A stretch of DNA of 23,590 nt from CAZTPJ01 sp964614515 (GTDB lineage Bacteria; Planctomycetota; Phycisphaerae; Phycisphaerales; UBA1924): positions 1-23,590 of the forward strand of contig CAZTPJ010000058.1 of assembly GCA_964614515.1 (NCBI GenBank), in the 5' to 3' direction. Both the position numbers and the translations under genes were made by a program. This document shows, one piece after another, positions 7,268-14,046 of this stretch. How positions within the stretch are numbered: position 1 is the stretch's first letter; each line of letters starts with the position of its first letter. The notes beneath the pieces were generated by a model. It was not told the DNA's origin. It made no database searches and saw only the letters and a program-made list of their open reading frames with translations.

Positions 7268-8026
7268 GTGCGCAACTGGATTTCCATGTTGGTCATGTTC
7301 GGCGCGGTTGCCGCGCTCGCGGGAGTCGCGCGGGCGGATCAGGTCTGGATCAATCCGGCGGGACTGCATGTCACTCAGCAGCGCACGGTCGCATCTTTCG
7401 ACTATCAACTCGGGCAGTCGACGGCGAACATCTCGACCGAATATCGGTGGAATGAACTGCATTCGATGGCGCAGGATCGCGAAATCGGCGGCAGTGAGTC
7501 AATCAGCGGCCGGAGCTACGAGTTCACACTGTCGCATTACGCCAGTCAGGGCGTGGTCTTCGCGTTGCGTGATCTGGGCACGAATGAGACGCATGTGATC
7601 ATGTGGGGGGCGTTTTCGCCGCAGCAGTTTCCGCAGGTTCCGCACGAATACGCCTTCGATTCGCCATTCAACGCGCTGGTGCTCACGGCCAACGCGACCG
7701 CCGAAGGGGCCAGCGTGGAGTTCAGCGATCTGGTGTTCTCGAGCGCGCTCTCGTCCGCGCACGGCGCGTTTGAAGACGGCGCAGTGAGCACGCCGGGCGA
7801 AGCGACTCGCGTGCAGCGGTTGATCGCGCTGGTCAACCTCGCGTCGATCGACTGGACCATGAGCGGGACGATCCGCGGCGTGCGTGATGCCATTACCGGA
7901 GGCCCCGGCCTCGCGGGCTTTTCGATCGCCCAGACGATGATGACGGCCACGCTGATTCCACTGCCAACGCCCCTGTGGCTCGGCGCGGCGGGACTTGGGC
8001 TGGTGATGAGCCGTCGACGCAGATGA
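7268..8026 (+). CDS. Secreted protein with PEP-CTERM-like (IPLPTP) sorting tail, copy 2
   Basis: This 252-residue paralog of the preceding gene is clearly homologous over its full length. The start is taken as GTG 7268 because it aligns with the ATG of copy 1 and follows GATGAGGG at a suitable distance; a TTG three bases earlier is the alternative. The signal peptide is MRNWISMLVMFGAVAALAGV with cleavage near ARA-DQ. The ectodomain again holds YEFTLSHYASQGVVF, DLGTNETHVIMWG and FSDLVFSSALSSA. The tail is LIPLPTP, then LWLGAAGLGLVMS, then RRRR. Divergence is concentrated in two loops (after the MWG motif and around ITGGPG), where the copies may have specialised. The function of the ectodomain is unknown. 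Confidence 0.82.
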   Translation: MRNWISMLVMFGAVAALAGVARADQVWINPAGLHVTQQRTVASFDYQLGQSTANISTEYRWNELHSMAQDREIGGSESISGRSYEFTLSHYASQGVVFALRDLGTNETHVIMWGAFSPQQFPQVPHEYAFDSPFNALVLTANATAEGASVEFSDLVFSSALSSAHGAFEDGAVSTPGEATRVQRLIALVNLASIDWTMSGTIRGVRDAITGGPGLAGFSIAQTMMTATLIPLPTPLWLGAAGLGLVMSRRRR

Positions 8027-8048
8027 GATTCAATCCAGACTTGGACGC

Positions 8049-8070
8049 CCTGCTCCTGCGGGTGAGCGGG
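8049..8070 (+). terminator. Weak hairpin downstream of second PEP-CTERM-like gene
   Basis: CCTGCTC and GAGCGGG form a seven-pair stem (one G-T) around an eight-base loop, 23 bases after the stop codon. The following bases contain AATTCTT rather than a clean T run, so this is at best a poor intrinsic terminator. The rest of 8027-8346 holds no gene I can support: an unexplained run of nine A at 8175-8183, a promoter, and a leader. Confidence 0.3.
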
Positions 8071-8206
8071 TGCAATTCTTCCCAGATTAACGCGATTGCC
8101 GGGGAGTCGCGGAACTTCGGCGGGATGGGGCTTCTGCCGTGCCGTGTCGACTCAGAAATCGATGCTGAGCCAGGAAAAAAAAATCGGAACTTGATGTTGA
8201 CAGGGC

Positions 8207-8235
8207 TTGCATTGGCGCGACGCTCGTGGTATCCT
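8207..8235 (+). promoter_or_regulatory. Candidate promoter of third PEP-CTERM-like gene
   Basis: TTGCAT, 17 bases, TATCCT: a reasonable sigma-70-type match 111 bases before the start codon. A perfect TTGACA also occurs just upstream at 8198-8203, but its distance to the -10 box (26 bases) is too long. Confidence 0.5.
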
Positions 8236-8240
8236 GATTG

Positions 8241-8270
8241 GCCGCTACACGGCGGCGCTCCGTCAGGAGC
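8241..8270 (+). other. Two small hairpins in the leader of the third PEP-CTERM-like gene
   Basis: GCCG-CTACA-CGGC (8241-8253) and GCTCC-GTCA-GGAGC (8257-8270) are perfect adjacent stems close to the predicted transcript start. They could stabilise or regulate the mRNA. No known riboswitch consensus was recognised. Confidence 0.35.
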
Positions 8271-8346
8271 AAGAGCATGCGTGGCGTGATGTGCGGTGTT
8301 CGCACAGCACAAAGCGAGGCAATAAGTCGTGGAGGAGTAACGAAAG

Positions 8347-8844
8347 ATGCGAATTCAAACCCTCGTATTGTCGGCGGTTGTGCCTGTGATGGCAGGCAGT
8401 GTTACGCTCGCACGGGATGTTGAGCCTTGGGCTGTAGCGTCCGAATTGGCGAGCCAGAGTGCGTTCAGCCAGGTTGTGGCGGACATGTTCCGTGGTGACA
8501 ACGGCGCTGCGCCTGTGGTGGCCGTGGAGCAAACCGTCTGGTCAGCCTTTGCTGTTTCTGAGTCGAATGCGCCCGGTGTGGCGACCTCCTCGATGAGTGG
8601 CGAGGTTTCGACTCGCGTCTCGAACCCGACGGTGTTCGAGTTCAGCCGCACCAGTGGCGGCTCTGGCCTCGACAATCCGACGTTCCCTGAGTTGTCCGGC
8701 TCGTCCACGCGTGTCAGCGGCGTGGCGAGTTCGGGTGGCGGCGGCGTGGAAACGCTGATTCCGCTTCCGACACCGATGGCGATGGGCGTGGCTGGCTTGG
8801 CGTTGGTGGCGGGCGTTCGCCGTCGTCGCACCGTTCGGGCCTGA
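8347..8844 (+). CDS. Small secreted Ser/Gly-rich protein with PEP-CTERM-like (IPLPTP) tail
   Basis: This 165-residue protein starts at ATG 8347, ten bases after GGAGGAG. The signal peptide is MRIQTLVLSAVVPVMAGSV with cleavage near TLA-RD. The mature part is Ser/Val/Gly/Thr-rich without recognisable catalytic motifs (for example STRVSNPTVFEFSRTSGGSG and SSTRVSGVASSGGGG), suggesting a flexible, perhaps glycosylated, surface protein. It ends LIPLPTP, MAMGVAGLALVAGV, RRRR and a short TVRA extension. It is unrelated to the two upstream proteins except for the sorting tail, which confirms that the tail is a module used repeatedly here. It has its own promoter and leader and is the last gene before the polysaccharide locus. 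Confidence 0.8.
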   Translation: MRIQTLVLSAVVPVMAGSVTLARDVEPWAVASELASQSAFSQVVADMFRGDNGAAPVVAVEQTVWSAFAVSESNAPGVATSSMSGEVSTRVSNPTVFEFSRTSGGSGLDNPTFPELSGSSTRVSGVASSGGGGVETLIPLPTPMAMGVAGLALVAGVRRRRTVRA

Positions 8845-8872
8845 TGGTCGTTCAGAAGTGACTGTTCGCGTG

Positions 8873-8900
8873 GCAGCGGGGTGCAAAATCACTCCGCTGC
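8873..8900 (+). terminator. Strong 11-bp inverted repeat after the third PEP-CTERM-like gene
   Basis: GCAGCGGGGTG, loop CAAAAT, CACTCCGCTGC: eleven pairs with one G-T, beginning 29 bases after the stop codon. The position suits a transcript end, but no T run follows, so Rho-independent termination is uncertain; 3' end stabilisation is the alternative. Confidence 0.5.
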
Positions 8901-8946
8901 TGTGCATTGCTCGATCGCACAACCTGCGGTGGGTTTGAGTTCTCAG

Positions 8947-9080
8947 ACCGGTTCAGGAACTGGTGTCGTCGCAGCGTGCGGGTTCGGAGTTCTCCGTTGA
9001 CGCTGCGACAAGGCGTCGCACAAACCGCGTGAATTCCGGCGGAAACTCGTGCCGCGCATGAACTTCGGCAGCGTCGCTGC
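8947..9080 (+). other. Cluster of inverted repeats upstream of the NusG-like gene
   Basis: Three further structures lie here. ACCGGTT-CAGG-AACTGGT is at 8947-8964. A perfect 10-bp pair, GTCGCAGCGT (8968-8977) with ACGCTGCGAC (9000-9009), encloses an inner CGGAG-TT-CTCCG. GCAGC-GTC-GCTGC is at 9068-9080. Together with 8873-8900 they fill most of the stretch from 8845 to 9160, which has no gene. They could be terminators insulating the polysaccharide operon, operator sites, or a folded RNA. Confidence 0.45.
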
Positions 9081-9087
9081 GTACACT
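9060..9087 (+). promoter_or_regulatory. Possible promoter of the antiterminator-led operon
   Basis: TACACT at 9082-9087 is identical to the -10 box of the second PEP-CTERM-like gene. The -35 position holds only GAACTT or TGAACT, a weak match that may imply an activator. The GCAGC-GTC-GCTGC palindrome lies inside the spacer and could be an operator. Confidence 0.3.
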
Positions 9088-9160
9088 CAACCGGTTTCAC
9101 GATGGAGGGCATGATTCTCCACGACGGTTCTGCCGAAGAGATCATGTGCGTGAGGCGGCC

Positions 9161-9787
9161 ATGACAGCGCAAGAGATTCATCCGCATACGGATAACGCCA
9201 GCCCGGACTTCGCGGCCATGGCGTTGATCGCTGAGCCTACGGCCGTGAGCAGTGCCCAACGGGATTATCACCGAATGCCAGCCCGGGCGGTGTCTGACGT
9301 GTGTTCCGTATGGTGGGTGGCCCACACGAAGCCGCGGCAGGAGAAGGCGCTGGCCGACGCGCTGGTGGCGCTGGGGATCTCATGCTTTCTGCCCGCGGTC
9401 ACGAAGGTCCGGTACTACGAACATCGCAAGCGATCGGTCGAGTTGCCGCTGTTTCCGTCGTATGTGTTCCTCCAGGGCGATGGTGAGGCTCGGCTGGCCG
9501 CGTTCCACACCAACCGTGTCGCGCAGATCCTGGCCGTACCCGATCAAACCCGCCTGGAGCATGAACTGCGCCAGATCGACCTGGCGCTGGCGGGAGGCGC
9601 GATTCTCGATCCGTACCCCTATTTGACGATCGGCCGGCGTGTGGCCGTGAGCCGTGGTCCGTTCATGGGGATGGAAGGGATCGTCGATGATCGGCGGTCG
9701 CCGGATCGGCTGGTGCTGGTGGTTTCGATGCTTGGGCGAGCGACGAGTGTGGAGATTGACGCGAGTCTTCTCGAACCGTTAGATTGA
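9161..9787 (+). CDS. NusG-family transcription antiterminator (RfaH/LoaP/UpxY type)
   Basis: This 208-residue NusG paralog has a variable N-terminal extension to about residue 48. The NGN domain, which binds the RNA polymerase clamp, follows: SVWWVAHTKPRQEKALADAL, GISCFLPAVTKVRYYEHRKR, LPLFPSYVFLQG. A C-terminal KOW domain begins near residue 155 (LTIGRRVAVSRGPFMGMEG). It is not housekeeping NusG: the secE-nusG-ribosomal context is absent, and the gene stands first in a long polysaccharide operon, the typical place for specialised paralogs that let polymerase read through long operons. ATG 9161 is preceded by GAGG; a GTG at 9146 is in frame but less likely. Just before it, a six-codon frame (9144-9164) ends in a TGA overlapping the ATG, possibly by chance. 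Confidence 0.88.
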   Translation: MTAQEIHPHTDNASPDFAAMALIAEPTAVSSAQRDYHRMPARAVSDVCSVWWVAHTKPRQEKALADALVALGISCFLPAVTKVRYYEHRKRSVELPLFPSYVFLQGDGEARLAAFHTNRVAQILAVPDQTRLEHELRQIDLALAGGAILDPYPYLTIGRRVAVSRGPFMGMEGIVDDRRSPDRLVLVVSMLGRATSVEIDASLLEPLD

Positions 9788-9800
9788 GGCGTTTACCTCC

Positions 9801-9856
9801 GCAGCCCGATAAAAGGGCTGCAACAACTCAGCAGGTGATGATTCGCGCAACGAATC
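9801..9856 (+). promoter_or_regulatory. Tandem hairpins after the NusG-like gene, candidate antiterminator recognition site
   Basis: GCAGCCC-GATAAAA-GGGCTGC (9801-9821) starts 14 bases after the stop codon, followed by GATTCG-CGCAA-CGAATC (9840-9856). Both stems are perfect. No T tract follows. LoaP-type antiterminators are known to use an RNA hairpin element in the leader of their target operon; placement between the NusG-like gene and the rest of the operon would suit that role. The remainder, up to 10128, holds no recognisable gene. Confidence 0.4.
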
Positions 9857-10128
9857 GATGCGCGCGACGGGGACGGAGTCCGCGCTGGATGATGGGTGGT
9901 CCTTGCTTGTCGCTACCATGGCCCTCGATGCCGATGCGTGCGCGCGGCGCGTTCACTGGGGTGTGAGAGGGTGACGTCATGATGCTTAGCACGTTGAACG
10001 GCCTCGAATCATCCGCGGGATCGACCGAAGGGATCCGATGTGGAGTTATGCGGGTTGTGCCGACGTTCGCGATGGGGAGTTTGGGGCAACGACGTGGCGG
10101 CAGGCTGGATAGTTTGGACAATCGAGGC

Positions 10129-12417
10129 ATGAAACCCTCTCCTTCTGCTCGCCCAGGATCCGTGTCGCGTGTGTTGGCCGCGATATTCGCGTGCGTCACG
10201 GCCGTGCTGTTCGCATCACCCGCGGGTGCGCAGAGTGGCGATAGCGGCGTGAAGACCATCACCAACACCGGCGGCGGATCGCAGGTTGAGGTGGTCGGCG
10301 GTGGTGGTGGGGGCGGTTCCTCCGGGACTGGGGGAAGCGGCCCAACCGGCGCTCAATCCGGCGGCGGCGGCGGATCAACGGCTTCCGGTGGCGGATCATC
10401 TGGCGGCGGCTCGGGCGTGGACAATCCTGGCTCAGGCACGCAGATCATTGGTGGCAAGGAGGCGCCTTCGGATCCTGCGGCCGTGCAGGTTGAGGTTTTG
10501 CCGAACAAGCGATTCCGGGTGTCATGGCAGGATATGTCATCTGTCGAGACGGGTTTCCAGATCGAGCGGATGCCGCCATTTGCGGCGGGGATCAAGCGAG
10601 TCGCCCCGGACTCGACCGAATTCATCGAGACCGTCAACGCCGATCGTGTGCGCTACCGCGTTCGCGCGTTGGGCACGGCCATGAACAGCCGCTGGAGCGA
10701 GTGGGTCTGCGCTGACACCATTCCGACGGAATCTTTCCCCATTCTCCAGCCCGGGACCGGGTTTACGGGTCCGACACCGCAGCCGCCGCGCGTGGGGGCG
10801 CCGAATATCCGAGGTTCGGGCGCCAAAGCGATTGCGCGTTGGGATGTCGTGCCATTTCAGGACTTTACCGATGATTTCCACATTGGGATTGTCGCGTTTC
10901 ATATCAATGGGATCGATCGGGTGGAATTTTCAGCGAATGGCGGGCCTTGGGTCGCCGTCAGGCAGATGCAGTTGAATCCGCGATCGGGCGTATGGGAGTA
11001 CACGGCCGCGCTGAGGGCGAGCGACTTTCCGGATGGGCTGCTTGAGGTTCGAGCGATCGTGTGGCCGAAGGAGGGCGGTGTTCCGCGGGTCTTGGCGGGT
11101 CCCATGGACATGATGTTGGACAAGGCGCGGATTCGGGGCGAGTATTCCTTGTTCCTCAATGCGAACGCGGACGGAACGTTACCGACGGTGACGTGTTGGG
11201 CCGATGCGATCAACGGCTCGGACGAGACTGGCGATGGTTCGGAACGAAATCCATTCAGGACGTTGGTCAAGGCAACCGAGAAGGTGCAGGCCGATCATGG
11301 AGCCACTGATGGTGCAACGATCTATTTGAAAGCGGGCGAGTATGTTTGGGGTCAAACGTCAAACTCGCTCGTGCCGCAGACGGAGAATCGGTGGATGACG
11401 ATCTCGGGAGCGCCGCAGATCGCGAAAGAGGATGTGATTCTGTCCGGCACCGATGGCAACGGGCTGCGGAACAAGAACACGCGCTTGACTCGACTCACCT
11501 TAACCGCGACTCCAAACACCGGGGCTGGCGTCTACAGCCGAATGTGGGCGGACGACATCATCCTGCGTCGGTACGACCTCGATCCCGTCCAGGAAGGCGC
11601 CGTGATCCGGATGAGCCGGTTTACGGGTGGGGTGTGGTTCACCGACTGCAACTTTCATTCCATGATACGCGGACCGCGTGAGTTCCTGTTGTGCCGCAAC
11701 GCGGACATTCATGACATCGGGGGCGATGCACATCGCGAGTTTCGCGGGTTGCTTGTCAATTCCCATGTGCGGGACCTGCTGAATCTCGGCCCCACGCACA
11801 ACGACGTGATGCAGTTCTACTCCAATGTTGGTGTTGATCCGTTCGAGAACATCATCATTTACGGATTGCGCGCGGTGGACAACATCGCCGGCCAAAGTTT
11901 CTTCGTGGCGACCAAGACCGCGGAGAACGGCATGCACCGCGACTGGGCCGTTGTCAACTATCTGGCCGCGGCGCAGGGGTCCGGCGGCGCACAGTTTGGC
12001 GGGAGAATGGACCACTTCCTGCTGTGGAACTATCAGCAACTCACTCGCGGCTTCATGATTCGCGACGCGTCCGAGCAGACGCACATCACGAACTTCAGTG
12101 TGCGTGACTCCGTCTTCAACTACTTCCGCATGTCTCACACCGGCGAGCAGCCGAATCTGCTCGACCAGTCATGGGCCTCGAACAACCACTACATCGACAT
12201 GGAGATCTACCAGGCCCGGTCCCCGGGCGTGCGCGCGACAACTGGTGGCACGCCCGCCAGCCTGTTCGTCAACGCCGAGTATGGAGACTTCCGGCCGCGC
12301 CCGGAGAGCGTGCTGGTGAATCGCGTCGCGACTCCGCTTGTGCCGGCGGACGCGGCGGGCGAGTTGCGAGGAACGTCGGGATCCATCGGCGCGCTGGCAC
12401 CGCCCGAGAATCCGTGA
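10129..12417 (+). CDS. Secreted modular protein: Gly-rich linker, FN3-like domain, right-handed beta-helix
   Basis: The protein has 762 residues from ATG 10129, chosen because it puts a signal peptide at the N-terminus (SRVLAAIFACVTAVLFASPAGA, cleavage near residue 34). The frame is open back to an ATG at 9979, which has a GAGAGGG ribosome-site-like sequence, so a 50-residue longer form is possible. A Gly/Ser linker follows at about 45-105. An FN3-like sandwich occupies about 117-197 (FRVSWQDMSSVETGFQIER, then VRYRVRALGTAMNSRWSEW) and a second beta domain about 255-330. From about 345 there is a beta-helix/pectate-lyase-like region opening with GSDETGDGSERNPFRTL, the usual entry of secreted parallel beta-helix proteins, then IYLKAGEYVW and repeated Asn/His-rich turns. 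It may bind, cleave or epimerise the operon's polysaccharide in the periplasm or outside; no catalytic residues can be assigned with confidence. Confidence 0.75.
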   Translation: MKPSPSARPGSVSRVLAAIFACVTAVLFASPAGAQSGDSGVKTITNTGGGSQVEVVGGGGGGGSSGTGGSGPTGAQSGGGGGSTASGGGSSGGGSGVDNPGSGTQIIGGKEAPSDPAAVQVEVLPNKRFRVSWQDMSSVETGFQIERMPPFAAGIKRVAPDSTEFIETVNADRVRYRVRALGTAMNSRWSEWVCADTIPTESFPILQPGTGFTGPTPQPPRVGAPNIRGSGAKAIARWDVVPFQDFTDDFHIGIVAFHINGIDRVEFSANGGPWVAVRQMQLNPRSGVWEYTAALRASDFPDGLLEVRAIVWPKEGGVPRVLAGPMDMMLDKARIRGEYSLFLNANADGTLPTVTCWADAINGSDETGDGSERNPFRTLVKATEKVQADHGATDGATIYLKAGEYVWGQTSNSLVPQTENRWMTISGAPQIAKEDVILSGTDGNGLRNKNTRLTRLTLTATPNTGAGVYSRMWADDIILRRYDLDPVQEGAVIRMSRFTGGVWFTDCNFHSMIRGPREFLLCRNADIHDIGGDAHREFRGLLVNSHVRDLLNLGPTHNDVMQFYSNVGVDPFENIIIYGLRAVDNIAGQSFFVATKTAENGMHRDWAVVNYLAAAQGSGGAQFGGRMDHFLLWNYQQLTRGFMIRDASEQTHITNFSVRDSVFNYFRMSHTGEQPNLLDQSWASNNHYIDMEIYQARSPGVRATTGGTPASLFVNAEYGDFRPRPESVLVNRVATPLVPADAAGELRGTSGSIGALAPPENP

Positions 12418-12501
12418 TCATCCTCCCGTTATGCCGTTGGATTGTGTACGACGCGCGATGAAGATTGTCGCCACGCTGGATCGAATGCACGTCGCAGTGT
12501 C

Positions 12502-14046
12502 ATGAGCCTCAGAAAGAAAGCCTTCAAGGGCGGCGCGCTGCTGAGCGCCAGCACTGTACTGGCCAAACTGCTCGCGCTGGCCCGCAACATCATCCTCGCG
12601 CGGCTCATCAGCCCCGAGGACTTTGGCATCGCCGCCACCTTCGCGATCACGCTCACGCTGATTGAATCTGTCAGCGAGGTTGCGGCCGACAAACTGCTGA
12701 TCCAGGCGAAGGATGGGGATGATCCGCAATTCCAGGGCACGGTTCACCTGTTTCAAGTCTTCCGAAACCTGCTCACAGCGGGAGTTCTGCTCGCCGTGGC
12801 CGGACCGATCAGTCGCCTGTTCAGCGCTCCCCAGGCGCTTGAAGCGTTTCAGTGGTTGGCGCTGGTTCCGGCGATTCGCGGCTTTGCACACACGGACATT
12901 CGCCGGCTCCAACGGCAGTTGCGATTCAAAACGTTCGTGCTTGTGGATCTCGGCTCACAGACCGCCGCTGTGATCGCCGCGGGAATCCTGGGCTGGTGGC
13001 TGGGCGACTTTCGTGCCGGCCTGTGGGTCGTGGTGGTTCAATCCGTCTTCTTCACGGCACTGACGCATGCCATAGCGCTGCGGCCGTATCGCTGGGCGTT
13101 TGAGCCGGGGTACGCTCGGCGAATCATCAAGTTCGGCTGGCCGCTGATGATCAACGCCGTGTTGATGTTCGCGATACTCCAGGGTGATCGGATGATCATC
13201 GGCGCTGCGTACTCGATGACCGATCTCGCCATGTACTCTGCGGCCGTGATTCTGCTGATGACGCCGCGGGCGATGACGACCAAGGTATCCACATCGCTGC
13301 TCTTGCCACTGCTGTCGAGGGCACAAGATGACCTCCTGCAGTTCACTAGACGATATCGCCTGTGTATCGAGCTTATGGCGTTTATTGGCACCTTGGTGGC
13401 GGTAGTATTTGTTGTCGCCGGCACAGAAATCATGGTAATGCTCTATGGTTCGAACTACGCTGGTGTTGGTTCCTTCATTGGAATCCTGGCGGTCATGCAA
13501 GCCGTGCGCATTATGCGAACAGCGACCGCCATCGCAGCGATGGCAAAGGCCGACAGTCACAACTTGTTGTATTCAAACATCGTGCGGGCTGTGTCCCTCA
13601 TTCTCCTGTTCCTAGTCGTGTACTATGGACTAGACCTTATGTGGATCGCGGTCGCAGGGGTCTGCGGCGAAGTACTCGCGCTCGCCGCGAGTGTTTGTCT
13701 TCTCTGGCGACGTCATAAAGTACCGACGAGTGCAACAATTGTGCCCGCGATGAGCAGCTTCACGTTCATAGTCGCAGCAGTTCTTGTCGGATGGACAAGC
13801 AGCAGCACCTTAGGAACCGCACTCCTAGGCATTGCGTTCGGCGTAGTGGCCGGTCTTGGGATGCTCAGCCTTTGCGGCCAGCTGCGACGTCATACCGTCG
13901 AGGCGAGCGACAACGTATGGAAACAAGTGACTAGCAAGTCCGTATATTTGCACGAAACTCATCGAACGCGGAGCGAGTCAATGTCGCCGTGCGGCGCCAA
14001 GCCCACAGATATGAATGTGCCGCCTGGAGTGCAACGCATATCATGA
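12502..14046 (+). CDS. Polysaccharide repeat-unit flippase (Wzx/MOP family)
   Basis: This 514-residue polytopic membrane protein has the MOP-superfamily opening: FKGGALLSASTVLAKLLALA, then ILARLISPEDFGIAATFAI. Roughly 12-14 hydrophobic segments follow, with the repeated half beginning FGWPLMINAVLMFAILQGDR. Family members move lipid-linked oligosaccharides across the inner membrane. ATG 12502 gives the usual N-terminus; no clear ribosome site is present and 84 bases separate it from the previous gene. The C-terminal 40 residues are hydrophilic and unlike the family. Codon and base use change within the gene: 60-base samples are about 63-65% GC up to 13320 and about 47-50% after 13380. The stop overlaps the next start (ATGA). 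Confidence 0.9.
   Translation: MSLRKKAFKGGALLSASTVLAKLLALARNIILARLISPEDFGIAATFAITLTLIESVSEVAADKLLIQAKDGDDPQFQGTVHLFQVFRNLLTAGVLLAVAGPISRLFSAPQALEAFQWLALVPAIRGFAHTDIRRLQRQLRFKTFVLVDLGSQTAAVIAAGILGWWLGDFRAGLWVVVVQSVFFTALTHAIALRPYRWAFEPGYARRIIKFGWPLMINAVLMFAILQGDRMIIGAAYSMTDLAMYSAAVILLMTPRAMTTKVSTSLLLPLLSRAQDDLLQFTRRYRLCIELMAFIGTLVAVVFVVAGTEIMVMLYGSNYAGVGSFIGILAVMQAVRIMRTATAIAAMAKADSHNLLYSNIVRAVSLILLFLVVYYGLDLMWIAVAGVCGEVLALAASVCLLWRRHKVPTSATIVPAMSSFTFIVAAVLVGWTSSSTLGTALLGIAFGVVAGLGMLSLCGQLRRHTVEASDNVWKQVTSKSVYLHETHRTRSESMSPCGAKPTDMNVPPGVQRIS

Larger units (their letters stand above)
6281..8026 (+). repeat. Tandem duplication of promoter plus secreted-protein gene
   Basis: Unit 1 spans 6281-7095 and unit 2 spans 7209-8026. 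The promoter boxes, spacer length and leader length are preserved, and the proteins align end to end with only a few one- or two-residue length differences. Long identical stretches include ADQVWINPAG, SHYASQG, DSPFNALVLTANAT, WTMSGTIRGVRDA and IPLPTPLWL. The DNA has diverged at many synonymous sites, so the duplication is not recent. Confidence 0.85.

Noticed and set aside
8198..8203. Perfect TTGACA as a -35 box
   Set aside because: The distance to TATCCT is 26 bases, too long; TTGCAT at 8207 has the correct 17-base spacing.
8191..8212. Possible sigma-54 promoter (TTGCA)
   Set aside because: The GG of the -24 element is not present ten bases upstream of the GC, so the required GG-N10-GC spacing is missing.
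7975..8289. Open frame of about 100 codons after the second PEP-CTERM-like gene
   Set aside because: It begins inside that gene out of frame, has no ribosome site, no recognisable domain and no signal peptide, and it crosses the likely promoter of the next gene.
8236..8346. Riboswitch (for example cyclic-di-GMP type) in the leader of the third PEP-CTERM-like gene
   Set aside because: Two small hairpins exist, but none of the conserved riboswitch core sequences I know could be found.
10096..10107. GGCGGCAGGCTG resembling the RfaH ops element
   Set aside because: Only 9 of 12 positions fit, in GC-rich DNA where such matches arise by chance, and the NusG paralog here is not clearly RfaH itself.
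10262..10440. Gly/Ser-rich GGN repeats as a DNA microsatellite
   Set aside because: They are irregular codon-level repeats that encode the linker of the beta-helix protein; no constant unit is present.
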